Part shown: positions 7,899-16,678 of the stretch, piece by piece
Numbering within the stretch: the first letter of the stretch is position 1
How the letters are laid out: each line of letters begins with the position of its first letter
Assembly (NCBI GenBank): GCA_964643885.1
Contig: CAZXUI010000032.1
Span: 1-44,166, forward strand
Length of the DNA: 44,166 bases
Origin: CAADGL01 sp964643885
GTDB lineage: Bacteria > Planctomycetota > Phycisphaerae > UBA1845 > Fen-1342
Direction of reading: 5' to 3'
The notes under the pieces: model-generated
Databases searched by the model: none
What the model was told of the DNA's origin: nothing
Seen by the model: only the letters and a program-made list of their open reading frames with translations
Position numbers and translations under genes: made by a program

Positions 7899-9575
7899 AT
7901 GAGCTACCTGCTGGAAAGTCTCGGGCGAGGACTGCTCGGACGCCTGTTCGACGCGTTCTCGCCGCAATTCCCGCCCAATGAGCGTGACGATCTCGAGCAG
8001 CTCCGCAAGCGGGCCGCCCTCTCGCCGACCTCGGTCGACCTGGCGGTTCGCATCGGCTGTGCCCTGCTCGCCGACCAGCGCTATCAGCCCGCCCGCGAGG
8101 AGTTCGAGCGGGCGCTGCGCATCGACCCCGGAGCGAAGCTCGCCCTGCTCGGGCTGGCCGCCGCGCAGGATGCCCTCGGCGACGATGCGGCCGCCATGCA
8201 ACACCTGCTTCGCGCCGAGCAGCTCGACGCCGGCGACCCGGCCATCGCGTTCGCCATCGGCCTGCTGCACGAGCGCCGCGGCGACCAGACTGAGGCCCGC
8301 CGCCGCTACGAGCTGGCCACGCACCTGTGCCCGCGGCTGCGGAACGGTCATGAGCGGCTCGCCGCGCTGGCCGTCCGCGATGGCCGCTGGGAGATCGCCC
8401 TGCGGCACTACGACGCGCTCGCGGAGCTCGAGCCCGGCGACCTGGACGTGCTGCTGATGGCGGCGGCGATCCGGCTGAATGCCGGCGCGGCGGATGCAGC
8501 CGTCGAGGCGTTTCAGAACGCATTGCTGGTCGAGCCGGAATGCACGGACGAGGAGATCGCGGGGGCGGACTCGCTGGCGGAGGCCGGCGCGCTCGACCAG
8601 GCGATCGACAAGCTGGCCCGCATGATCGAGCACTACCCCGGCGTGCCGGAGTTCCACGTGCATCTGGCCGACCTCTATGTGAAGGCCGGGTCGGATATCA
8701 AGGCGCTCTCGCACTACGGACAGGCGCTGGCGCTGCATCCGTCCTTCCTCGAGGCGACGATCAAGCTCGGCACGCAGCATTTGCGGCAGGGGCGGCACGA
8801 CGAGGCGGCCCGCTCCTTCAACCGGGCCGTCGAGCTCAACGACCGCCTGCTGACCGCCTTCGTCGGGCTGGCCGTCGCACAGAAGCGGGCCGGCCGCCTG
8901 CACGATGCCGCTGCGACGCTCGAACTGGCCGTGAATCTCGAGCCGAACAGCACGCTGCTGCTGTGCGAGACGGCGCGGCTGCGGCTGCGGCCGGGTGACG
9001 GCGAACGCCGCGGCGAGTCCGCCGATCCGCCGCCGGCCGGCAGTCTTTCGGACCTGGGCACGCTCGGCGAGATCATTCGCCGCCACCGGCAGGCCCTCGT
9101 TCTGTGTCCGGAAGATGCGGAGCTGCACTTCCGCTGCGGCGTGCTGCTCAAGCAGGCCGGGCGGTTCGACCAGGCGTTCGAGGCGTTTCAGCGGGCCGTG
9201 CAGATCAACCCGGCCTTCGCCAAGGCCCAACTGCGCCTGGGCCTTTGCCTGAGCGAGCTCGGCCAGGACGATGCCGCGTGGGAGGCGCTGGAGGCCGCGC
9301 TGGGGGCCGACCGAAAGCTGCTCGAGCTGCACTACCAGCTTGGCCTGCTGTTCACGAGCGAGGCCCGCTTCAATCTCTCCGTCGAGCGCTACGAGCGCGA
9401 GCTCGGCAGCGTCGCGGCCGCGCGGGCCTTTCGCCGTCATGTCACGCTGGCGTTGCAGAACGTGGGCACGCTGGACCGCGCCCAGGCCACCTGGCAGGCG
9501 ATGGGGGAACTGACCGGCCGGCTGGACCTCAGCCGCCGCATCGAAAGCGGTCTCGGCTCGCTGTCGGGCGGCTGA
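7899..9575 (+). CDS. Tetratricopeptide repeat protein
   Basis: A 558-residue protein built of about twelve TPR-like helix pairs (for example QPAREEFERALRIDPG, DEAARSFNRAVELN, DQAFEAFQRAVQINP), covering residues ~45-520. TPR arrays are scaffolds for protein-protein contacts. No enzymatic domain, signal peptide or membrane helix is visible. A less repetitive insert rich in Gly, Arg and Pro lies near residues 365-385. A strong GAGGGGGG ribosome site precedes ATG 7899. The partner is unknown. The nearest genes are a zinc-ribbon protein upstream and a DsrE-like protein downstream. Confidence 0.85.
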   Translation: MSYLLESLGRGLLGRLFDAFSPQFPPNERDDLEQLRKRAALSPTSVDLAVRIGCALLADQRYQPAREEFERALRIDPGAKLALLGLAAAQDALGDDAAAMQHLLRAEQLDAGDPAIAFAIGLLHERRGDQTEARRRYELATHLCPRLRNGHERLAALAVRDGRWEIALRHYDALAELEPGDLDVLLMAAAIRLNAGAADAAVEAFQNALLVEPECTDEEIAGADSLAEAGALDQAIDKLARMIEHYPGVPEFHVHLADLYVKAGSDIKALSHYGQALALHPSFLEATIKLGTQHLRQGRHDEAARSFNRAVELNDRLLTAFVGLAVAQKRAGRLHDAAATLELAVNLEPNSTLLLCETARLRLRPGDGERRGESADPPPAGSLSDLGTLGEIIRRHRQALVLCPEDAELHFRCGVLLKQAGRFDQAFEAFQRAVQINPAFAKAQLRLGLCLSELGQDDAAWEALEAALGADRKLLELHYQLGLLFTSEARFNLSVERYERELGSVAAARAFRRHVTLALQNVGTLDRAQATWQAMGELTGRLDLSRRIESGLGSLSGG

Positions 9576-9710
9576 TTCTGCCGCGAGCCGGCTGCGTCCG
9601 CCGGCCGGCCCGTGCCCGGCGACGCCCCGCCCTCTACCATCCATCGCCACGCAACCGGCGGGCTCGCGGGGGCTCGCCGGCAGCTCGGCTGCACTCGCGG
9701 TGAGGGAATC

Positions 9711-10043
9711 ATGAAGACGGTGATCGCACTCGGGCACGATGGGATGGGGCACGGCGACGCGGAACTGGGCCGCCGCGTGCTGGCGACGTTCCTGCGAAAG
9801 TCCGGCGGGCTGCGCGAGCTGACCGCGGTCGTGCTGTTCAACAGCGGCGTATTGCTGGCGGCCGAGGGCTCGCCCGTGCTGGTGGAGCTACATCAACTGC
9901 ACGATGCGGGTGTGGATATCCACCCCTGCGCGACCTGCGTCGATCACTTCGGCGTGCGCGACCGGATCGCCGTCGGCGCCATCTCGACGATGGACGAAAT
10001 TATCCAGGAGCTGAACCGGGCCGAGAAAGTCATCACGCTGTAG
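9711..10043 (+). CDS. DsrE-family protein resembling the C-terminal domain of YedF
   Basis: A 110-residue single-domain protein. The stretch VVLFNSGVLLAAEGSPVLVE, then HPCATCVDHF and GAISTMDEI, follows the pattern of the DsrE-like domain of YedF, a protein linked to selenium metabolism in many bacteria. YedF usually also carries an N-terminal TusA/SirA domain, which is absent here. The CATC pair (residues ~65-68) is the likely functional site and could carry sulfur or selenium. The true start is ATG 9711 after GAGGG; the open frame extends further upstream but that part is low-complexity. No selenium genes are seen nearby. Convergent with scpB. Confidence 0.75.
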   Translation: MKTVIALGHDGMGHGDAELGRRVLATFLRKSGGLRELTAVVLFNSGVLLAAEGSPVLVELHQLHDAGVDIHPCATCVDHFGVRDRIAVGAISTMDEIIQELNRAEKVITL

Positions 10044-10097
10044 CCGGTACGGGTCCCCGGTCCGCGCGCGTCGATATCTCCGCCTTTGGCCGCCCGC

Positions 10098-10943
10098 TCA
10101 GGCGCCCGCCGCGACGCGTTTCGCGGCCGGCGTCGCCTCGGTTGTGCCCTCGCCGGTCGCCGGCTTGGCAGCAGGCACCGGTCGCAGCCGCAGCGCCTCC
10201 ATCGGTGGCAGATCGTTCAGGTCCGCCAGCCCGAAGACGTCCAGGAACTTGCGCGTCGTGCCATAGAGCAGGGGCCGGCCGACGATCTCCGCCCGGCCGA
10301 CGACCTTGACGAGGCCCATCTCGCGCAGCCGGTTGATGCCGTCCGAGCAGGAGACGCCGCGGATGGCCTCGATATCGGCCCGGATGATCGGCTGGCGATA
10401 GGCGATGATCGAAAGCGTTTCCATCGCCGCGTCGCTGAGCCGCGTCTCCGCCCGCTGGCGGTTCAGCTTCTGAAGCCACGGACGGAAGGGCGGCAGGGAC
10501 ATCATCTGGTAGCCGCCCGCGATCGCGTCGATGCGAAACGTCAGCCCCACCTGCTCGTAGCGGGCGTTGAGCGTCTCGATTGCGGCTCGAACGGTGCGCA
10601 CGGAGCCGACGCCGCTCAGGTCTGCCAGCCGGGCCGCGCTCAGCGCCGTATCGGACGAGAACAGCAGCGCCTCGACGATCTGCTCGAGCGTCACGCCGCT
10701 GGCGTCCAGCTCAATCTGTGCCGCGGCCGGATCGGGCGGGCCCGAGTCGTCGTCGCGCCGCACCTGAAGCACGGCCCGCGGCTCCGGGGTGTCGAGCGCG
10801 GCCGCGTCGCCCGCCGGGGCCGCCGCAGCGGCAACCGAGACGGGTTCACTCATCCCATCAACGCTCGGCGAATGGTCCATCGCACTCTCGTATTCGTCGG
10901 GAATTGAAACATGTGCAGAATCGGCAAGGCGGGTGTCATCCAT
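10098..10943 (-). CDS. scpB: Segregation and condensation protein B
   Basis: Subunit of the SMC-ScpA-ScpB condensin that compacts and segregates the chromosome. The 281-residue protein has an acidic, Ala/Pro-rich N-terminal extension of about 80 residues, then the tandem winged-helix ScpB core: EQIVEALLFSSDTALSAARLA, LSIIAYRQPIIRADIEAIRG, then GRAEIVGRPLLYGTTRKFLDVFGL. The C-terminus is Ala-rich and probably disordered. Start ATG 10943 has GGAAGGAG upstream and is preferred to the longer frame at 10982. No scpA or smc is in the window. The N-terminal extension is longer than in model ScpB proteins (usually 180-200 residues total). Confidence 0.92.
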   Translation of the reverse strand: MDDTRLADSAHVSIPDEYESAMDHSPSVDGMSEPVSVAAAAAPAGDAAALDTPEPRAVLQVRRDDDSGPPDPAAAQIELDASGVTLEQIVEALLFSSDTALSAARLADLSGVGSVRTVRAAIETLNARYEQVGLTFRIDAIAGGYQMMSLPPFRPWLQKLNRQRAETRLSDAAMETLSIIAYRQPIIRADIEAIRGVSCSDGINRLREMGLVKVVGRAEIVGRPLLYGTTRKFLDVFGLADLNDLPPMEALRLRPVPAAKPATGEGTTEATPAAKRVAAGA

Positions 10944-11119
10944 GACGAGCCACTCCTTCCTCGATCGAAGACCCGGGAACATCCTAGCCGCGCGGCCCGC
11001 CGTCTGTCCAGTCCGCGCGGCGGTTTGCAGTCGGCCGCCCTCTGTGGCAGAGTACGTTTCTGAGCCGCCCGCCGGCCCTTCGGCCGGCCGAAAACCGCGG
11101 CGGCCCCGCGAGAAACCTC

Positions 11120-11680
11120 ATGGTACACGCACGACGTGTCGATCTCGGCAAGGCGCAGCTCCTGCTGATCGACATTCAGGAGCGGCTGCTGCCGCATATC
11201 TACGACCACGACCTGATCGTCGAACAGACCCTGCTGATGATCCGGGCCGCGGCCGAGATGAAGCTGCCGATCACCGTTTCGGAGCAATATACGCAGGGTC
11301 TCGGCCCGACCCTCAAGGTTCTCAAATCGGCCGCCACACAGGCCGGTGCCCGCGCCATCGAGAAGATGCACTTCAGCGTCTGCGGCGACGAAACGGCCCG
11401 GGAGCGGCTCTCGTCGCTGCTTCGCCCGCATGTGATTATCTGCGGCATCGAGGCGCACGTCTGCGTTCAGCAGACGACGCTCGACCTGCTCGACGCACAG
11501 ATGCAGCCCGTCGTTCTCGCCAACGCCGTCGGCTCCCGCCGCCCCTTCGACCGCGACATCGCACTGGAGCGGATGCGTGCGGCCGGCGCGGTCGTGACCA
11601 CGGTCGAGTCCGCCATCTTCGAGCTGACCGGCAAGTGCGGCACGCCGCTGTTCAAGCGCATCCTGCCGCTGGTCCGCTGA
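11120..11680 (+). CDS. Isochorismatase-family cysteine hydrolase
   Basis: A 186-residue single-domain hydrolase of the isochorismatase/nicotinamidase superfamily. The catalytic triad is visible as D18 (LLLIDIQ), K82 (EKMHFS) and C115 (GIEAHVCVQQT). SEQYTQGLGPT around residue 54 is typical of the YcaC/ISOC-like branch, whose substrates are mostly unknown. No zinc-binding D-x-H-x-x-H pattern of true nicotinamidases is evident. The next gene starts 10 bp after the stop, so the two are probably one transcript. Substrate cannot be inferred from context. Confidence 0.88.
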   Translation: MVHARRVDLGKAQLLLIDIQERLLPHIYDHDLIVEQTLLMIRAAAEMKLPITVSEQYTQGLGPTLKVLKSAATQAGARAIEKMHFSVCGDETARERLSSLLRPHVIICGIEAHVCVQQTTLDLLDAQMQPVVLANAVGSRRPFDRDIALERMRAAGAVVTTVESAIFELTGKCGTPLFKRILPLVR

Positions 11681-11690
11681 GGAGGCCCCG

Positions 11691-12023
11691 GTGCCCCGAA
11701 CGCCACAAGAGTCGTGGGAGCCGCCGGATTGGGAGCAGGAACAGTGCGGCGAACCGGACGACGAAGGGGACGAGGACGAAGGCCCCAGCGACCGGGACCT
11801 GGACGAGTTCGCCGCCGATGATGAGGGCGACGCCACCGACGACACCGAGCCGTGCCCCGTCTGCCGCCGACCCGTCTGGCACGATGCCGAGCAGTGCCCT
11901 CACTGCGGCCATTGGCTCGCCCCCGGCTGGCGATCCTCCGGCCGCCGCCGCCCATGGGTCCGCCACGTCGCCGTTCTGCTGCTGGTCGCCTTCGGCGTGA
12001 GCATCCTGCTGTATCTGCTCTGA
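11691..12023 (+). CDS. Acidic zinc-ribbon protein with a C-terminal membrane anchor
   Basis: A 110-residue protein in three parts: an Asp/Glu-rich N-terminal half (residues 1-52), a zinc ribbon CPVCRRPVWHDAEQCPHCG (residues ~55-73), and one C-terminal membrane helix (HVAVLLLVAFGVSILLYLL) that ends the protein, making it tail-anchored. GTG 11691 is chosen because GAGGAGG lies at ideal spacing. It follows the hydrolase gene by 10 bp. The function is unknown; zinc-ribbon membrane proteins like this are frequent orphans in Planctomycetes. Confidence 0.75.
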   Translation: MPRTPQESWEPPDWEQEQCGEPDDEGDEDEGPSDRDLDEFAADDEGDATDDTEPCPVCRRPVWHDAEQCPHCGHWLAPGWRSSGRRRPWVRHVAVLLLVAFGVSILLYLL

Positions 12024-12131
12024 CTCGGCCCCGCTCACGCCGGCCGGAACCGTCGCGCCGGCCGCCGGCCGCTCCGCTCGGAATCCGTCCGCTTCGGCCC
12101 TGGCGCTGCCGCGGCCGGTGGTGAGGGGCGG

Positions 12132-12137
12132 TATAAT
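12132..12137 (+). promoter_or_regulatory. Putative -10 element (TATAAT) upstream of the thioredoxin-fold gene
   Basis: A perfect TATAAT lies 110 nt before ATG 12248. No convincing -35 is present 17 bp upstream (GC-rich). This would give a leader of about 100 nt. Confidence 0.4.
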
Positions 12138-12247
12138 ATGGCGTCGTCGCAGGTTCCGGCGCTCCGGTGCCCGCGGGGGATATATCGACATCGCGGGCCG
12201 GCGGCCGCCGAAAGTTTGTTCTCGCTGTTTGCGGTGGGAGGTACTCG

Positions 12248-13465
12248 ATGATTCGAAGGGCCATGCTCGTCACGTCCCTGCTGGGCCTGTTTCTGGCCGG
12301 CGTCGCCCGGGCCGATCTGGAGGAAGGTAGCTACGCTCCCGACCTCGAGGCCAAGGACTGGCTGAACACCGAGGAACCGATCTCGCTCAAGGACCTGCGC
12401 GGCCTGGTCGTGGTGCTCTATTTCTGGGTCTCGTTCGAGAAGAGCGGCGAGGAGCTGCTGAAGGAAATCAACATCATTCACAATCACCGGGCGATCGGCC
12501 GCAATCGCGGCGTGATGGTGATCGGCGTGACCGACGCCAACCGCAAGCTGATCGAGGGCGCGATCAAGCGTGAGAAAGCGACGTTTCCGGTCGCGCTCGA
12601 GTGCGAGGCCTACAAGGAATACGACATCGAGGAGTTCCCCCGCATCGTCGTGCTCGATCCGCAGGGCCGCGTCGCCTTCTCCGGCCCGCCCAGCCAGGAC
12701 GTGGCGCAGAAGATCTTCGACGTTCTGGCCGACAACCCGCCGACGCGCACGCGGCCCGACCAGGCCGAGCTGGTCCACCGCCGGCTCGAGGAGGCCCGCA
12801 ACGCTCTGCGCGACCGCAATTATCGCCACGCCTTCCGCGCCGCGCGCGACGCCTTCGAGCACGCCGTCACCGGCGACCCGCTCAAGAGCGTCTGCCAGGA
12901 CATGGTCGAGCTGATCGACCTGATCGGCCGCGACCGCCTGGCCCAGGCCGAGGTCGCCGTCGACGACCGCAAGTTTCGCGATGCGATGAGCCTGCTGCGC
13001 TCGGTGATCCGCGAATTCCACGGGGCCGAGGTGGCCCGCGACGCCAAGAAGCGCCTGGCCGCGCTCAAGAAGCAATACGACGAGTTCGACGACCTGATGA
13101 AGGGCCAGCAGTCGACCATCGAGGCGGCCAAGCTGCTCGGGGCGGCCCGCGAGGACCTGCTCTCGCAGCGTTTCGGCCCGGCGACCGACCGCCTCGAGCA
13201 GATCGTCAAGGATTTCAAGGACACCGAGGTCGCGCCCATCGCCGAGGGAATCCTCAAGCGGATGTCACAGAACGAGACCATCATGGCCGTCGTCCGCGAC
13301 CACAAGGCCAGCCGCGACTGCGAGATGTGGCGGGCCCAGGCCCGGGTATTCATGCAGTCCGGCCGCAAGCAGGAAGCCGAGCAGGTCCTGCGTAAGATCA
13401 TCAGTGAGTACCCGAATACGTCGTACGCGCGCGAAGCGACACAGATGCTGATCGACCTTCGCTGA
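12248..13465 (+). CDS. Exported thioredoxin-fold protein with helical repeats, active-site cysteines lost
   Basis: A 405-residue protein. Residues 1-22 are a signal peptide (MIRRAMLVTSLLGLFLAGVARA). Residues ~25-165 have the AhpC/TSA-TlpA type thioredoxin fold: GSYAPDLEAKDWLN, LVVVLYFWVSF, EEFPRIVVLDPQGRVAFSG with the cis-proline. Where TlpA proteins carry W-C-x-x-C this one reads F-E-K-S-G (63-67), so it cannot be a classical dithiol oxidoreductase. The rest (~175-405) is alpha-helical with TPR-like units (RKQEAEQVLRKIISEYPNTSYAREA) as in outer-membrane assembly lipoprotein helpers. GGGAGG precedes ATG 12248. A structural or binding role in the periplasm is inferred. Confidence 0.8.
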   Translation: MIRRAMLVTSLLGLFLAGVARADLEEGSYAPDLEAKDWLNTEEPISLKDLRGLVVVLYFWVSFEKSGEELLKEINIIHNHRAIGRNRGVMVIGVTDANRKLIEGAIKREKATFPVALECEAYKEYDIEEFPRIVVLDPQGRVAFSGPPSQDVAQKIFDVLADNPPTRTRPDQAELVHRRLEEARNALRDRNYRHAFRAARDAFEHAVTGDPLKSVCQDMVELIDLIGRDRLAQAEVAVDDRKFRDAMSLLRSVIREFHGAEVARDAKKRLAALKKQYDEFDDLMKGQQSTIEAAKLLGAAREDLLSQRFGPATDRLEQIVKDFKDTEVAPIAEGILKRMSQNETIMAVVRDHKASRDCEMWRAQARVFMQSGRKQEAEQVLRKIISEYPNTSYAREATQMLIDLR

Positions 13466-13522
13466 GGCCGGGCGATCAGTGCCGCCGCGCGCCGCACTGC
13501 ACACGGGCAGGGGCAACGCCGA

Positions 13523-14458
13523 ATGAAGAACAAGGATCCATACAAGATCCTCGGAGTTTCAAACAGCGCTACGCAGGACGAGATCAAGCGGGCCTATCGC
13601 CGGCTCGCCAAGGAATATCACCCCGACCGCAACCCCGGAAACAAAAGCGCCGAGCAGCGCTTCAAGGAAGTGCAGGCCGCCTACGAGGTCCTCGGCGACC
13701 CGCAGCGCCGCGCCCAGTACGACCGCTTCGGCTCCGGCGGCCCCGCGCCAGAGTTTCGCACCTGGCGCACCGGCCACACCCCCGAAGACGTCGACATCTC
13801 CTTCGATTTCGGCTCGATGGGCGATCTGAGCAGCATCTTCGAGCAGTTCTTCCGCCGTTCCTCCGGCCCGCGCGCCGCGTCGCACGGTGTTCCGCGCGGC
13901 CGCGCGCCTAAGGGCGCCGACATCGAGCATTCCGTCACGATCGGCTTCGAGGAGGCGGTCCGCGGCACGCATCGCGAGGTCGTTCTCCAGGGCGCGGACG
14001 GCCAGGAAGAGCACATCCGCGTGCAGATTCCGGCGGGGGTGAGCGACGGACAGCTCGTCCGCGTCCGCGGGCGCGGCCAGGCCGGCCCCGGCGGGCGTGG
14101 CGACCTGCTCATTCGCTGCCAGATCCTGCCGCATCCGCGTTTTCGCCGCCACGGTCTTGATCTCGAGCTCGATCTGCCGCTCAGCTTCCCGCAGGCCGCG
14201 CTCGGCACGACCGTCGACGTGCCCACGCTCGAGGGAACGGTTCGCCTGAAGGTTCCCGCCGGAACCTCCAGCGGGGCGCGGCTGCGCCTGCGCGGCCGCG
14301 GCGTGCACGACCCGCGCAGCGGAAACACCGGCGATCTGTTCGCGATCGTCCGCATCGAAGTCCCGCGCGAGCTTTCCACCCGCGCCCGCCAGCTCATCGA
14401 GCAGCTCGAAGCCGAGCTGCGCCCGGCCGGGCAGCCCGCGAGCTCCGGACAGGCATGA
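13523..14458 (+). CDS. DnaJ-type co-chaperone, CbpA-like (no zinc-finger domain)
   Basis: A 311-residue J-protein that stimulates DnaK ATPase and hands over substrates. The J domain occupies residues 5-72 with H33-P34-D35. A Gly/Phe linker follows (SFDFGSMGDLSSIFEQFF), then the two beta-sandwich substrate-binding domains (GADIEHSVTIGFEEAVRGTH, later GDLLIRCQILPHPRFRRHGLDL and PTLEGTVRLKVPAGTSSG). The CxxCxGxG zinc domain of DnaJ itself is missing, so this is a class B/CbpA type. Its stop overlaps the start of the next gene by ATGA, which suggests translational coupling. Confidence 0.93.
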   Translation: MKNKDPYKILGVSNSATQDEIKRAYRRLAKEYHPDRNPGNKSAEQRFKEVQAAYEVLGDPQRRAQYDRFGSGGPAPEFRTWRTGHTPEDVDISFDFGSMGDLSSIFEQFFRRSSGPRAASHGVPRGRAPKGADIEHSVTIGFEEAVRGTHREVVLQGADGQEEHIRVQIPAGVSDGQLVRVRGRGQAGPGGRGDLLIRCQILPHPRFRRHGLDLELDLPLSFPQAALGTTVDVPTLEGTVRLKVPAGTSSGARLRLRGRGVHDPRSGNTGDLFAIVRIEVPRELSTRARQLIEQLEAELRPAGQPASSGQA

Positions 14459-14901
14459 TCCGAACGAGACGACCCGCCGCCGTTCGCCGGTGCGGCCTGC
14501 CCGCACCGCGTGGCCGGCTCGCCGCCCGCATCGGGATCAGTCTGCTGCTTGCGCTGCCCGGTCTGGCGGTTGCGCAGTCGGTCACAACTCAGACGGCGAC
14601 GACCCAGGCCGCGGCCGCGGCCGCACCGCCGCCGGCCCGCAAGCTCTACGTGCTCGTTTCCCTCCTGGCTGTCTCGGCCATTGCCGTCGTGGCCTTCGTG
14701 GTCGGCTCCTACCTGATGATCCGCGCGGGCCGGGCGCTGACGCGCCGCCAGCCGCGCAAGACCCCCACCAGTTACGTCGACGCCTGGGCGGGCTACCGAG
14801 TGACCGAGGAGCAGATCGACGCGGCCACGCGCGAGTCGGACTTGCCGCCCGACCCGCCGCCCAGCGACAATCCACAGCGCGGCGACGAGCCGCCCAAATG
14901 A
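14455..14901 (+). CDS. Membrane protein of unknown function coupled to the DnaJ gene
   Basis: A 148-residue protein. A signal-peptide-like hydrophobic stretch (residues ~27-41, LLLALPGLAVAQ) is followed by a Thr/Ala-rich spacer and one membrane helix (residues ~63-86). The C-terminal ~60 residues are polar and Pro/Asp-rich. The ATG overlaps the DnaJ stop as ATGA. I recognise no family. Together with the J-protein before it and the membrane-anchored TPR protein 28 bp after it, it forms a probable three-gene operon. Confidence 0.65.
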   Translation: MIRTRRPAAVRRCGLPAPRGRLAARIGISLLLALPGLAVAQSVTTQTATTQAAAAAAPPPARKLYVLVSLLAVSAIAVVAFVVGSYLMIRAGRALTRRQPRKTPTSYVDAWAGYRVTEEQIDAATRESDLPPDPPPSDNPQRGDEPPK

Positions 14902-14929
14902 GAACAACCGAGGCACGAAGGGGCCTACG

Positions 14930-16570
14930 ATGCCGGATTCCCCGCAACGCCCAGGGCAGCCGTGGACTCAGCCCATAGAGCGGCTCTACGTCCTGTGGAT
15001 CTTCAGCACCATCGCACTGCTGCTCCTGATCATCATCCTCACGCTGCTCGCCTCCGGCCGCGTCAGCCGCCAGTCGGAGGCCATCCGCGAGCTCGGCCAG
15101 CGGCTCGTCGATCTCGAGACCTCCGTTCAGAAGCTGACCGACGAGCTTCAGAAGCGACCGCAGCCGCCCGCACCGGCCACGCGCCCGCGGACGACGCCCG
15201 ACAGCCGCACGCCGCGCGACAACGGCTCGGCCGCGCGCCCGCCGCGCCAGCCGCCGCTGGCCAGGACGCAGCCCGCCGCGCCGATCGAGCCGGTCGAGCC
15301 CGCACCGCCGCCGCGGACCGACTACGCCGCCCGGCTCGACCGCGTCCTGCTCCCTGGCGTGCAGGCACCGCTCGTTCTGGGCGATCCGGATCAGGCCGCG
15401 CGGCTGCTGGCCGATGTGATGAGCAACGCCGGCGATCCGGCGCTTCCCGCCGACACCTGGGACCGCCTCGCCGCGCTGGCCATCCTGCTTGGTGAGCGGC
15501 AGACGGCCGAGGCGCTCGCCCAGCGGGCCGTCTCGGCCGGCCGCGAGCCGCTTGCGTTTCTCGATACGGCCGCCCGGCACGGCATCGACACGCAACAGCG
15601 CGACCTGGCCTTGCTCGCCGCCCAGCGACTGGCCGCCGTTCAGCCGGAAAACTCCGCCGCCCGGTTGCTGCTGGCCCAGGCGCTGATGCTCCCGCCTACG
15701 CCCGATCCGCCCGCGGCAGAGCAGCAGCTCGCCGAAATCGACCAGCCCGCTCAGCTCAGTCTGGCGGATCGCGCCCGCCTCGGCCGCATGCTGATCCGGT
15801 TGGAGATGTGGGAGCGTCTGCCCGGCGTGATCGAATCGCTCGACCGCGCGCCGGCGGATTTCGCCTTCGAGCGTGACCTTCTCAAAGCGGTCGCGGCCGT
15901 GCACGAGAATCGGCTGGTCGAGGCGCTGGCCGTGCTTGATTACCTGGTCGAGCAGCGGCCGGGGGACTACGACGCCCGCGTGTGGCGCGCGGCGGCGCTG
16001 GTGATGGCTCGTTCCTATGAAGCGGCTCGTGCCGCGCTGCAAATCGCCTCGGAGCAGCCGAGCCGCCCCGAGGCGTGGTACTGGCTCGGCGTGCTGGAGC
16101 TTCAGACGGGAAACACCGAGGGGGCCGAGAGCGCATTCGATCTGGCGCTGGTGGCCGCGCCGCGCTATGCACCGGCATGGGAGGCCAAGGCGACCTTCGC
16201 GCTGGAGAGCCGGGATATCGATCTGGCGGTGCAGAATCTCTCGACCGCGATTCAGGCAGCGCCGCGGCGCTCATCGGCCCACTTTCTGCTCGCGATCGCC
16301 CACGCCAAGATGTCGCGCCGCGAGCCGGCGGCCGACGCCCTTCGCACGGCGCTCTCGCTCGACCCGAGCTGGCTCGAGCGCGCCCTCGAGGCGGACGTGC
16401 TGACGCGCCTGATCGACCCGGCGGAGATGTCGCAGATGGCCGCCGGCCCGCAGACGCAACCCGCCAGCGGCGAGGCTCAACCCGCCGGCAACGAATCGCA
16501 GCCCACCACGGACGAGTCGCCGCCCGATTCGGGCGACGCCGCGCCGCGCTCCGACGCCCCACGGCCCTGA
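14930..16570 (+). CDS. Membrane-anchored TPR protein
   Basis: A 546-residue protein. One N-terminal membrane helix (residues ~21-43) is followed by a short coiled coil (SEAIRELGQRLVDLETSVQKL), a Pro/Arg-rich linker to about residue 125, and then TPR-like helical repeats to about residue 500 (PEAWYWLGVLELQTGN, ESAFDLALVAAPRYAPAWEA, ANDER-type helix pairs around SAHFLLAIAHAKMSRREPAADAL). The last 45 residues are Gln/Ala/Pro-rich and probably disordered. Orientation cannot be settled. Third gene of the DnaJ operon; an envelope assembly or proteostasis scaffold is a reasonable guess only. Confidence 0.8.
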   Translation: MPDSPQRPGQPWTQPIERLYVLWIFSTIALLLLIIILTLLASGRVSRQSEAIRELGQRLVDLETSVQKLTDELQKRPQPPAPATRPRTTPDSRTPRDNGSAARPPRQPPLARTQPAAPIEPVEPAPPPRTDYAARLDRVLLPGVQAPLVLGDPDQAARLLADVMSNAGDPALPADTWDRLAALAILLGERQTAEALAQRAVSAGREPLAFLDTAARHGIDTQQRDLALLAAQRLAAVQPENSAARLLLAQALMLPPTPDPPAAEQQLAEIDQPAQLSLADRARLGRMLIRLEMWERLPGVIESLDRAPADFAFERDLLKAVAAVHENRLVEALAVLDYLVEQRPGDYDARVWRAAALVMARSYEAARAALQIASEQPSRPEAWYWLGVLELQTGNTEGAESAFDLALVAAPRYAPAWEAKATFALESRDIDLAVQNLSTAIQAAPRRSSAHFLLAIAHAKMSRREPAADALRTALSLDPSWLERALEADVLTRLIDPAEMSQMAAGPQTQPASGEAQPAGNESQPTTDESPPDSGDAAPRSDAPRP

Positions 16571-16617
16571 CGGCGTCCGGCCGAATAGCATCACCCCGAT
16601 GACCCGCCGGGTGCCGT

Positions 16618-16636
16618 GGGCAAGCGCAGCTTGCCC
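16618..16636. repeat. Short perfect hairpin with 3-nt loop
   Basis: GGGCAAGC pairs with GCTTGCCC across a GCA loop, in the gap between the TPR and PTPS genes. No T-run follows, so it is not a standard terminator. It resembles the other 3-nt-loop hairpins in this window (42473, 43412 and the 34-bp array). Confidence 0.6.
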
Positions 16637-16665
16637 GTGCTCACTCCGCCGCGCGTCCGGCCGCA

Positions 16666-16671
16666 TACAAT
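16666..16671 (+). promoter_or_regulatory. -10 element (TACAAT) 7 nt before the PTPS start
   Basis: TACAAT ends exactly 7 nt before ATG 16679 with only a C-run between, and no Shine-Dalgarno exists. This supports a leaderless transcript and fixes the start at 16679 instead of the longer open frame from 16616. Confidence 0.5.
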
Positions 16672-16678
16672 CCCCCCG

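Noticed and set aside
7275..9752. 825-residue minus-strand open frame
   Set aside because: Antisense to the TPR gene, whose repeat pattern is unmistakable on the plus strand.
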